Positions 24,901 through 31,659 of a stretch of DNA of 64,000 nt are shown here, in pieces (the first letter of the stretch is position 1; each line of letters opens with the position of its first letter). The notes under the pieces were generated by a model that worked only from the letters and a program-made list of their open reading frames with translations, had not been told where the DNA came from and ran no database searches. This DNA comes from Coriobacteriaceae bacterium (lineage in GTDB: Bacteria; Actinomycetota; Coriobacteriia; Coriobacteriales; Coriobacteriaceae): contig CABJFQ010000001.1 in the NCBI GenBank assembly GCA_902364975.1, positions 345,172 through 409,171 of the forward strand, given 5' to 3'. The position numbers were made by a program, and so were the translations under genes.

Positions 24901-27900
24901 GCCATGTCGCGGCCGGTCAGGAACTTGGTCGCGGTAATCTGTTCGGTGACGCTCGTCTCGACAGACTTCACGTTATAGGTATTGGTGAACGCAAATGCCG
25001 CATCGCCGTCCGGCTTGTGGGATACGCTCAGATTACCCTTGCCGTCATCGGTCACGGTGTAGGAAACCTTGCGCGTGGCGTTAGCGTCGTTGGTCACGCC
25101 AGCGACCTCGCCAGACTCGGTCACGGTGTAGGTAAAGGTGTGCTCGCGCTTCTCGGGCTTCTCGCCCAGGGCCTTGTTAAGGTCGTCGAGCGTAAAGGTG
25201 ATCTTGCCAAAGTCGACCTTGCCCTTGGCATCATTGGTCACGCTCGCGTTCGCGGGCATGGGTGCGCCCTCTTCACCGGTCACGGTAAAGGTGAACTTGC
25301 CGGCAATATCGGCCGGGGTCAAGCCATCAGGAACCTGCAGGTTCTTCTTACCCACGAGCGATGCCGCGACGGGCGTGGCGGTGTAGGAGTTCTCGAACTT
25401 AATGCTCTTAACGTCCTCGGCGGCGCCCTGCAGCTCGTGCGTAGCCACCAGCTGGCCCTTGTTGTTATCGCTGATGGTCGTCACGATGGTGTAGGTCGTG
25501 CCATCGTAGGTGATGCCGCCGGCATTGCCCTTGACCTCGTGCAGCGTGTAGATGTGCTGACCGATCTCGGTGTACTTGATAGCCTTGAACGTAACGTTGC
25601 CGTTGGCGTCATTCTTGACGGTCTCGATAACCTTCGCGTCTTCGCCGAGACCCTCGCGCAGCTCAAAGCTGAACTCGCCGGCCTTGAGGTCGCGTCCGGT
25701 CAGGACCTTGGTCACCTTGATCTTGTCGGTGACGCTTGAATCGACGGAATTTGCAGCGTAGGTGTTCTTGAACTCAGTCTCGCCCGAAGTCACCTGTACG
25801 TCAGCGCTGAGCTCACCCTTCTTGTTGGGCGTTACCGTCACGGTAATCTCCGCGACATTCCCACTGTAAGTGATGCCATCGATAGTTTGGCCGGCGTTCT
25901 TCTCGCTGACCTTATAAACGTACGTGCCGGGCTCGGTGTAGGTAATCTCGCCGAAATCGATGGCTTTGTTGCCCTGGGTCGCGACCGCGGTCGTGGACTT
26001 CGGCATCGGGGCACCGTTCTCGGACGTCAGACCAAACTCAAACTTGTCCTCTTTCGTCCACTCGCGACCCTCGAGCACCTTGGTCAGGCCAAAGCTAGCC
26101 TTGGTGTCAACCTTTGCCGGCGTCATGTCGTACTTATAGCTGATCTTGCCGTTGTTGCCCAAGTAGGAATTGACATGCGTAGCACCCGCCTTGGCGGACA
26201 CGTTGTTCCACCTGGGGTTGAGCACGTCGAGCGCGGTCTCGGTCAAGTTGCCGCCCACACCCTCCTTGGTGGTGTGGAGCTCGTCGATAAAGGCCAGGCG
26301 CGCGGTTCCCACGCTAAACGAAAGGTTATCGTCCTTGTCGCGAACTATGGCGCCGTCAAACTTCGCAGCGTCGCCGCCGATAAACTCGATGACGGCAGTG
26401 GCGGACTTGGCCTCGTTGTTCTCGCCCTGCTCCTCAAACTCATCCTTGTAGTAATAGGTGCCTTTTTCTGCCAGTGAAATCTTTGCAGGCTGCGTGCATT
26501 CCTTATCGGTGTAAATGGGAGTCTGCTTCTGGAAGTAGTAGTAGCGGTTGGTATCGGCCGGCTCAAAGGTCGCAACCGTATCACCCAACGCACCGGTCTT
26601 CCACTTGTTTGCGTAGAAGCTCACGGTCTTGCTGTCATCGTCGGCAACGGTCGTATTCTTTTCGATGTAAGTCTTGAGCCCCGTGACCTTCTCAGGCGTA
26701 AATAGGTTGTCGAGCGCAACACTCTTCACGCTCGAAGCATACTTCACCTGGATGGGCTTAACGCTGTCGACCGAAAGCTTGCCGTCTACGGTCTTAAAGT
26801 GGCTCAGCGGAATCAACGATGCAGGAATGTTAACCGTTACGATATCGCCCTTCTGGGGATTGTCATCGCCGGCACGCTGCACGGTAATGAGCAGGTCTTT
26901 TGCCTTGCCGGTGAACTCATATGTGTCGGTATTGGTTTCTTCATTGAACGTCTTGCTCGCCTCGGTAAACGGCGTGCCGTTGATGACGACTTCGGTAAAT
27001 CCATCGACCTGCATAAAGTCGCCCAGCTCGTCGGTAAACGTGATGTAGCCAGACTTGGTCTTGTCATATCCCTTATGGATTTCGGTCGGATAAGGCGCCT
27101 CCGATGTGATGGCCTGCGAGATGTCGTCGAAGACCTTCTTGAGCTCTTCGGCATTGGTCGCCGACTTGTAGTAGTCGGAGTTTTCCGCGCGTGCACCATG
27201 AGTATCCCATGCCGTGGCATTGGGGTAGTTGCTCGAAACGGCGTGCATGAACTTGTTCTCTTTTTGGCTTTTTCCCGAATCCTGGATACCAGCGCTGGGG
27301 TCCGCGCCATCAAAGATGCCGATAGTATAAACGGTGGCCTTGCTGTCCTTCATGTTCTTAGCAGCTGTCACGGCAGCGTTGGCGACACCCGCATCGAATT
27401 TATTTTGCTTTGTTGGCGTACCGTCGGTAAAGAACACAATAATCTTCTTGGCGTCTTTGCGGCCAGAAGTGATAGTGATTCCCTCGGCCAGCTCTAGGCC
27501 ATAGTCGGCGCGCGTGGCGCCGGCAGGCTGAATTTGATTAATTGTATTCTTCTTGAGATCATCCGCATTGCTGCCGGAACAGTAGGTCAATTCTTTCATA
27601 ACCTGGGTGTAATTGTAGGAGTACCCTCCGTCGCGATACATATTGTTGCCGATATCGTTGGACTTCTTGCCCGCAAACTTAACAATGGCAACCCTATGCT
27701 GCCTATTGACGCCCTCGATGCCCTCGTTTTGCTTGGCAATGGTATCGATAAAGCTATTCGCAGCGTTCTTCAACGCATCGATACGCTTAGGTGAGTCTAT
27801 ACCGCCCATATGATCATCCATCGAGCCAGAGGCGTCCAGCACCATCACGATGTCGAGTGGCGTGGTAACCGTTACGGTTGAATTAGACGTCGAGGACATC

Positions 27901-28196
27901 GCCGAAAGCGTAGTCACAAAATCTGACGCTTCGTTTTCTCCGGCTTTCTTGACCGTCTTGTCGGTCCAGATTCGGCCGACGTTTTGAGTCGTTACTTTGT
28001 TACCGTTGTGACCGGCCGCCCAGATTTCCCAGCGTCCGCTGGTGTCGGGGTCGACGACCGTTCCGCTTACTGTCGGCCCGTCCATTCCGGTGCTGGACCT
28101 GGCGTTGGCCTCGGGCAGCATGGCAAATGCTGCAGCCGGCAACACAAGCACTACGGCAAGTATCACCGCCAAGAGACCCCTCGTGTACTTACTCAT
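21915..28196 (-). CDS. Giant LPXTG-anchored surface adhesin: VWA domain plus ten pilin-type (Spy0128/FctA) repeats
   Basis: 2093 residues. Signal peptide (about 1-33), a von Willebrand A domain (about 115-365) with MIDAS residues LDASGS and TDGTP, a linker of about 330 residues, then ten FctA/Spy0128-like repeats of 110-170 residues starting near 699, 819, 945, 1081, 1203, 1327, 1488, 1624, 1801 and 1922. Most begin K-x-L-x-G-R and end F-x-N-T-Y, supplying the Lys and Asn of intramolecular isopeptide bonds. A Pro-rich spacer precedes the sorting signal LPTTG (2062-2066), a hydrophobic helix and a basic tail. Repeat 8 carries an acidic insertion (about 1698-1735). No sortase gene is nearby. 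The start is ATG 28196 after AAGGGAG. It probably mediates host or matrix binding. Confidence 0.92.
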   Translation of the reverse strand: MSKYTRGLLAVILAVVLVLPAAAFAMLPEANARSSTGMDGPTVSGTVVDPDTSGRWEIWAAGHNGNKVTTQNVGRIWTDKTVKKAGENEASDFVTTLSAMSSTSNSTVTVTTPLDIVMVLDASGSMDDHMGGIDSPKRIDALKNAANSFIDTIAKQNEGIEGVNRQHRVAIVKFAGKKSNDIGNNMYRDGGYSYNYTQVMKELTYCSGSNADDLKKNTINQIQPAGATRADYGLELAEGITITSGRKDAKKIIVFFTDGTPTKQNKFDAGVANAAVTAAKNMKDSKATVYTIGIFDGADPSAGIQDSGKSQKENKFMHAVSSNYPNATAWDTHGARAENSDYYKSATNAEELKKVFDDISQAITSEAPYPTEIHKGYDKTKSGYITFTDELGDFMQVDGFTEVVINGTPFTEASKTFNEETNTDTYEFTGKAKDLLITVQRAGDDNPQKGDIVTVNIPASLIPLSHFKTVDGKLSVDSVKPIQVKYASSVKSVALDNLFTPEKVTGLKTYIEKNTTVADDDSKTVSFYANKWKTGALGDTVATFEPADTNRYYYFQKQTPIYTDKECTQPAKISLAEKGTYYYKDEFEEQGENNEAKSATAVIEFIGGDAAKFDGAIVRDKDDNLSFSVGTARLAFIDELHTTKEGVGGNLTETALDVLNPRWNNVSAKAGATHVNSYLGNNGKISYKYDMTPAKVDTKASFGLTKVLEGREWTKEDKFEFGLTSENGAPMPKSTTAVATQGNKAIDFGEITYTEPGTYVYKVSEKNAGQTIDGITYSGNVAEITVTVTPNKKGELSADVQVTSGETEFKNTYAANSVDSSVTDKIKVTKVLTGRDLKAGEFSFELREGLGEDAKVIETVKNDANGNVTFKAIKYTEIGQHIYTLHEVKGNAGGITYDGTTYTIVTTISDNNKGQLVATHELQGAAEDVKSIKFENSYTATPVAASLVGKKNLQVPDGLTPADIAGKFTFTVTGEEGAPMPANASVTNDAKGKVDFGKITFTLDDLNKALGEKPEKREHTFTYTVTESGEVAGVTNDANATRKVSYTVTDDGKGNLSVSHKPDGDAAFAFTNTYNVKSVETSVTEQITATKFLTGRDMAEGEFSFELVEGGDKDAKVVATGKNAADGTITMSPVKYEKAGTHTYTLREVNGGTTSKGITYSDAKFTIETTITDNGDGTLSAQHVLKNAEAAIFKNTYSVTPLDTELDFGLSKAIDGRDWTDGDEFSFTITAPEGTPLPDPATVTVSKRDAKDGIAAIKFGKIHYAAAGTYKYEIRENAGSTVGMTYDAHVATAEVTVTEDSDGTLTANVTKKENGRFTNTYRTELDYAAAGGLKLSKTLYGRPMTEGQFTFTVTPADDGSASALGLLPGANNYESPATIEGTVGQIDILAGHEVKFTQADAGKTFTYTVAEKNDGQPGYTYDDAVRTVTIAIADDTAGTLTATTTVSGGSEGTLVTEYKTGAAAVESAVVPFVNSYSATTNTPGGTAAQVVAAKTLTGRPMVDGEFWFGIAYQGELVGYENLKPNIGGHVSFDALHYDTKMLADLESAGLAHRTDKDGKLAWTINYTAYEAIHGLPNGVSATTWYFGFKVIVVDNGDGTLTATVDYGGIEPLFENVYGADAVDAALAGTKKLQAAEGLTPADITGKFTFTVAADEAGAPMPERTTATNDAAGNVDFGKIHFTLEDLNRALGVTDDATDKAEADEADEAEAEEANADADANADEPSDESEPAGPAAPRSHTFTYTVTESGTAPGVTNDANTARKVSYTVTDDGAGHLSVKRDGGDGADFTFTNTYSVTPTDSSVTDQVTTVKRLTGRDLAAGEFTFELLEDGVTVASGTNDANGTVTLSPIRYEAPGTHMYTLREACPNALGLYKGVTYDGTTYTVVTTVSDNGDGTLTATHKLEGTTESAGFTNKYHAMPTQVSIGAIKVLEGRELKKDEFSFKLVGEDIESTVTNDADGKINFDKFEYDEPGTYVYTISEVKGDEAGMTYDKSVFTATVNVVDDGEGNLKANVTFTKGDKSVEGIVFNNTYKKPETPVPTPDPGTPKTVTNIVKTVKGFLPTTGDQQAAALLMAFVIAMAGVGALVWGIRKR

Positions 28197-28248
28197 CACG
28201 TCTCCCTTCTCGCGGTCTCAGACCTTGCATCAGCCTAAAGTTACGGAA

Positions 28249-28328
28249 TGAGACACAATTAGGGCAGGTGACACATGTTCCAGATTGTGTTTTGGGCGTG
28301 AGACAAATGTCTCACCAAAGTTGAGACA
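28249..28328 (-). promoter_or_regulatory. TGAGACA repeats upstream of the adhesin, candidate operator
   Basis: TGAGACA occurs at 28249-28255, 28299-28305 and 28322-28328. The middle copy is half of an 18-bp near-palindrome GTGAGACAAATGTCTCAC (28298-28315). All lie within 135 bases upstream of the adhesin start, where a promoter must be. The binding protein is unknown; phase or nutrient control of the adhesin is possible. Confidence 0.4.
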
Positions 28329-28431
28329 CGGCGTTTTCGCAGGAAAACGGGTGCGACTCGAGCCATCAGGCAAAAATGACCCGTTTTCCTCCGTCCCCGG
28401 GGGATCAATTGGTGGTGCTCGCCTCAAAACT

Positions 28432-28569
28432 GGCCCATCTACTACGTTTGACCCGATACCCCTGACCATAGCCGCATTTCATGAAAAACCGCAGGCATTT
28501 TACCTGCGGTTTTGTTTTTGCGTTGTTCGTTATGGTTGAGGGTAGCGGCCTAAACGTAGTAGATGGGCC
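28432..28569. repeat. Nested palindrome, arm type Y, copy 2
   Basis: GGCCCATCTACTACGTTT at 28432-28449 pairs with its exact complement at 28552-28569. The core again carries CCGCAGG...CCTGCGG followed by TTTTGTTTTT, a good terminator. The outermost ATTTCGTGG part is kept only on the right side. Confidence 0.85.
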
Positions 28570-28673
28570 CATTTCGTGGCAGACGGGTCACGCGGCAGCC
28601 CTCGCAAGGCCAAAATGATCCGTTTCCCTCTGTCCACGGGAGATCAAGGGATGCTACGGATATGGTGGTATTT

Positions 28674-28827
28674 CAAAACTATGCCGGATTACGGGGCTAA
28701 TGTCGGGGCCCTTATCCATACCACCATTTTTTGAAAAACGGCAGGCTAATTACCTGAGGTTTTGTTTTTGCGATTTTCTGTATGGTCGGAGGTTCGCTAT
28801 CCAGCCCCGTAATCCGGCATAGTTTTG
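28674..28827. repeat. Nested palindrome, arm type X, copy 2
   Basis: CAAAACTATGCCGG at 28674-28687 pairs with 28814-28827, and the match continues inward through ATTACGGGGCT. It lies between the type Y copy and the hydrogenase operon; the 704-base gap 28197-28900 holds no gene. Confidence 0.85.
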
Positions 28828-28900
28828 TTCGCGGCGGCTCCACCGCTCGTTTAAGCGCGGGGCCGGTGGGGCATTTGCCCCATCGGCCCCTATCCCAGCC

Positions 28901-29242
28901 CTATTCCGGTTTGGTTTCCACCGTGGGAGTCTTGTCCGCTGCGACTGGAGTGCGGGCGGTGTCCATAGTCAGGCAGTGCTTGGGGCAGCTCTCGATGCAC
29001 TCACCGCACACCACGCAGGCATACGGGTCAATCGACCACATTCCGCCCTTGCGATCGACCGCAAGTGCACCCGCCGGGCAACGGCGCGCGCACATGCCGC
29101 AGCAGATGCACACGTCCATATCGTTGACGATATGCCCGCGCAGGCGCTCGGGTGCCGCGAGCTTCTCCTGCGGATAGCACACCGTTACCGGCTGCTTGAC
29201 CATAGAACCCAAGGCCGTCTTGGCAAATGTCAGCAAACTCAT
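28901..29242 (-). CDS. echF: Ech-type hydrogenase ferredoxin subunit (EchF/HycF/NuoI-like)
   Basis: 113 residues with two [4Fe-4S] motifs: C-I-C-C-G-M-C-A-R-R-C-P (about 45-56) and C-V-V-C-G-E-C-I-E-S-C-P (about 76-87). The spacing and the GHIVNDMD segment before the first motif are those of the NuoI/EchF polyferredoxin subunit that passes electrons from soluble ferredoxin to the small subunit. Last gene of the hydrogenase operon, starting a few bases after the stop of the large subunit. The Ech naming is by analogy. Confidence 0.88.
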   Translation of the reverse strand: MSLLTFAKTALGSMVKQPVTVCYPQEKLAAPERLRGHIVNDMDVCICCGMCARRCPAGALAVDRKGGMWSIDPYACVVCGECIESCPKHCLTMDTARTPVAADKTPTVETKPE

Positions 29243-29249
29243 GCCGCGC

Positions 29250-30338
29250 CTACCTTTCCGTGCAGCTAATACAGGGGTCGATGGTCAGGATAATCATGGG
29301 CACGTTGGCAATGAGCACGCCCTGCAGCGCATGCGTCAGACCCGCCAGATTTTGCGACGTCGGCGTGCGCACGCGAAAACGGTCCAAGTTCTTGGTGCCG
29401 TTGCCGCGCACATAGTAATACGCCTCGCCGCGCGGCTGCTCAATCACAACCTCGCCGCGTGCGCCGTCGGCCGGCGTAAGCTTGGCGCGCCCGCCGATCC
29501 CGTCGTGCGGAATCTTGCCCACAAGCTCCTTGATGATGTCCATGGCCTGCGTGACCTCGGCGCAACGCACCTGGCAGCGGGCATAGCAATCGCCATCGGT
29601 AGCAACGATGGGCTCAAACGCAGCCAGGTCCGCATAGGCACCGTCGCCGAACATGCGCACGTCGTAGTCCACGCCCGAGGCGCGCCCAAACGGGCCGACC
29701 ATCGAAAGCTCCAGCGCGTCCTTCTTGCTGATCACGCCCACGCCATGCAGGCGCTCGCCGCAGCTATTGTCGTCCAAAAACGTATGCACCAGGGCCTCGT
29801 AGTCGGGGCGCATGGCATCGAGCGCCTGGACAATGCCCGCCAGCTCAGAGTCCTCAATGTCGTGTTTAAGGCCGCCGATTTCGTTGATCGACAAAATCAC
29901 GCGGCCGCCGCAAGTGCTCTCAAAGATCTTGAGAATCTGCTCGCGCAGGGTCCACGAACGATAGAACAGCGCCTCAAAACCAAAGGCATCGGCAAGCAGA
30001 CCCAACCACAGCAGATGCGAATGAATGCGCGAAAGCTCATGCAGAATGGTGCGGATATACTGCACGCGACCAGGCACCTCGATGCCGAGCATACGCTCGC
30101 AGGCGCTGGCGTAGCCGCAGCTATGGCCCACGGCGCAGATGCCGCAGATGCGCTCGGCGATGTAGCCAAACTGATGCATGTCGCGCTTTTCGGTGAGCTT
30201 CTCGAGTCCGCGGTGCACAAAGCCGATCTGCGGAATTGCCTCGATGACGCGGTCGTCTTCGATCACCAGGTCCAGATGAAGCGGCTCGGGCAGCACCGGG
30301 TGCTGCGGGCCAAACGGAATAACGGAGCGATGTGCCAT
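29250..30338 (-). CDS. echE: [NiFe] hydrogenase large subunit, group 4 (EchE-like)
   Basis: 362 residues. The N-terminal R-I-C-G-I-C (about 63-68) and the C-terminal D-P-C-I-S-C supply the four nickel-binding cysteines, so this is a hydrogenase and not complex I NuoD. The protein ends T-E-R directly after the last cysteine pair. It therefore lacks the cleavable tail removed by a maturation protease in most hydrogenases, as recalled for CooH/EchE-type enzymes. It reduces protons with electrons from ferredoxin. GGAGG lies ten bases before the ATG. No hyp maturation genes are in the window. Confidence 0.9.
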   Translation of the reverse strand: MAHRSVIPFGPQHPVLPEPLHLDLVIEDDRVIEAIPQIGFVHRGLEKLTEKRDMHQFGYIAERICGICAVGHSCGYASACERMLGIEVPGRVQYIRTILHELSRIHSHLLWLGLLADAFGFEALFYRSWTLREQILKIFESTCGGRVILSINEIGGLKHDIEDSELAGIVQALDAMRPDYEALVHTFLDDNSCGERLHGVGVISKKDALELSMVGPFGRASGVDYDVRMFGDGAYADLAAFEPIVATDGDCYARCQVRCAEVTQAMDIIKELVGKIPHDGIGGRAKLTPADGARGEVVIEQPRGEAYYYVRGNGTKNLDRFRVRTPTSQNLAGLTHALQGVLIANVPMIILTIDPCISCTER

Positions 30339-30343
30339 GGACC

Positions 30344-31060
30344 TTACGCCTCCTTTTTCTGCTTGTCGCGGGCGGCCTTGGCGGCAAGCGCCGCGCGGAC
30401 CTTGGCCGCTTTCTCGGGATCCATGGCGGCGAGCTTTGCCTCCATCTCGGCGGCCTTGAGCGCCGCCTTCGCAGCAGCCCCATCGTGCTGAGCATCGGAG
30501 CCGGCAGCCGCAGCGGGCTGAGCAGCGGCGCCCGCGGCATCGCCGGCGCTGGCAGCGCCCTCCCCTGCAGCAGCCGCAGCAGCGGCGGCCTTCTCGGCCG
30601 CGGCCTTGCGCGCCTTGGCCTCGGCAGCGGCACGGACCTTCATGGCTTTCTCTCGCGCAGCCTTCACCTCGGGCGTGATAACGCTCATGGGCTCGGCAGT
30701 CGAGACCTGGTAGAAAAAGCCCTTAAAGTCGATCTGCATATCGGTGATGGCAAGACCGAATAGGTCGTGCGCTTCGTTTTCAAACGGGAATACCGCCGGA
30801 CAGTACGAGCTGATGGACGGAATCTCCTGGTGCCGATCAATTCCCTCAACCACCAGGTTCTCGATCGCATAGCTACCGTCCTGCGCAATATGCTCCTGAG
30901 CAGCATGAACGTTGATAAACGTATAGACCAAGCGATACGTGCCGTCGTCCACACAGCGCTCGGCATGCATCTGCACAAAGCGCGCGCCGGTGCCCTTGAG
31001 CGCCTGTACATGCGCCAGGAGCTCGTCGATCCCGACGGTGGTATAGATTGCCTTTTGCAT
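30344..31060 (-). CDS. echD: Hydrogenase 30-kDa subunit (EchD/NuoC-like) with Ala/Lys-rich tail
   Basis: 238 residues. The first 135 match the NuoC/30-kDa family (FENEAHDLFGLAITDMQIDFKG-type block near 105-125). The remaining 100 residues are a low-complexity, highly charged Ala-rich helix that is not part of the usual family and may be a coiled coil or a disordered arm. The ATG overlaps the TAA of the small-subunit gene (TAATG). The subunit links the large subunit to the membrane arm. Confidence 0.82.
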   Translation of the reverse strand: MQKAIYTTVGIDELLAHVQALKGTGARFVQMHAERCVDDGTYRLVYTFINVHAAQEHIAQDGSYAIENLVVEGIDRHQEIPSISSYCPAVFPFENEAHDLFGLAITDMQIDFKGFFYQVSTAEPMSVITPEVKAAREKAMKVRAAAEAKARKAAAEKAAAAAAAAGEGAASAGDAAGAAAQPAAAAGSDAQHDGAAAKAALKAAEMEAKLAAMDPEKAAKVRAALAAKAARDKQKKEA

Positions 31061-31647
31061 TACTCGGCCTCCTTCGCAGCGGCGGGCGCGGCGGGCTTCC
31101 CGACAGGCGCGTCACCGGCGCCATCAGTCCCGGCCCCCGCGGCCACAAACCCGTCCTCGCCCAGCTCAACGCCACCGTCCCAGGTAGCGGCACCGCCCAC
31201 GGTGAGCGGGTCGCCGCCGGCGCGCATCACGGCCTCCTTCTGGTCCAAGATGCCGCACGCCTCCACGATGGCATCGATCACCGTCTCGGGGCGAATGGCG
31301 CACCCGGGCGCGTACACGTCCACGGGAATCGCGCGGTCCACGCCGCCGATCACGTTATAGGCATCGCGGAACACGCCGCCCGAGCACGCGCAGATGCCGC
31401 ACGCCACCACGCACTTGGGCTCGAGCATCTGGTTGTAGATCTGGCGCACGACGGGCAGGTTCTGGGCATTGACCGAGCCCGTCACCAAAAAGATGTCCGC
31501 ATGTTTGGGGTTGCCGGTGTTGACCACGCCAAAGCGCTCCGCATCGAACAGCGGCGTGAGCGAGGCCAGCACCTCGATATCGCATCCGTTGCAGCTCGAG
31601 CCGTCGTAATGAATAACCCACGGCGAGCGCGACATTTTATGATCCAT
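31060..31647 (-). CDS. echC: [NiFe] hydrogenase small subunit (EchC/NuoB-like)
   Basis: 195 residues. S-S-C-N-G-C-D (about 18-24), C-G-I-C-A-C-S-G-G (about 83-91) and A-P-G-C (about 113-116) give the four ligands of the proximal [4Fe-4S] cluster of group 4 hydrogenases and NuoB. The last 45 residues are a variable acidic/Ala tail. GGAGG precedes the ATG. Third element of the operon order membrane fusion, C, D, E, F. Confidence 0.88.
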   Translation of the reverse strand: MDHKMSRSPWVIHYDGSSCNGCDIEVLASLTPLFDAERFGVVNTGNPKHADIFLVTGSVNAQNLPVVRQIYNQMLEPKCVVACGICACSGGVFRDAYNVIGGVDRAIPVDVYAPGCAIRPETVIDAIVEACGILDQKEAVMRAGGDPLTVGGAATWDGGVELGEDGFVAAGAGTDGAGDAPVGKPAAPAAAKEAE

Positions 31648-31659
31648 GGATGCCGCCTC

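Noticed and set aside
21477..25739. Plus-strand open frame of 1420 codons antisense to the adhesin
   Set aside because: It is a by-product of G/C-biased third positions and repeats in the adhesin gene. The frame begins inside palindromes and has no ribosome-binding site or recognisable domain.
29250..30338. Complex I subunit NuoD
   Set aside because: The R-I-C-G-I-C and D-P-C-I-S-C nickel motifs are present, which NuoD lacks.
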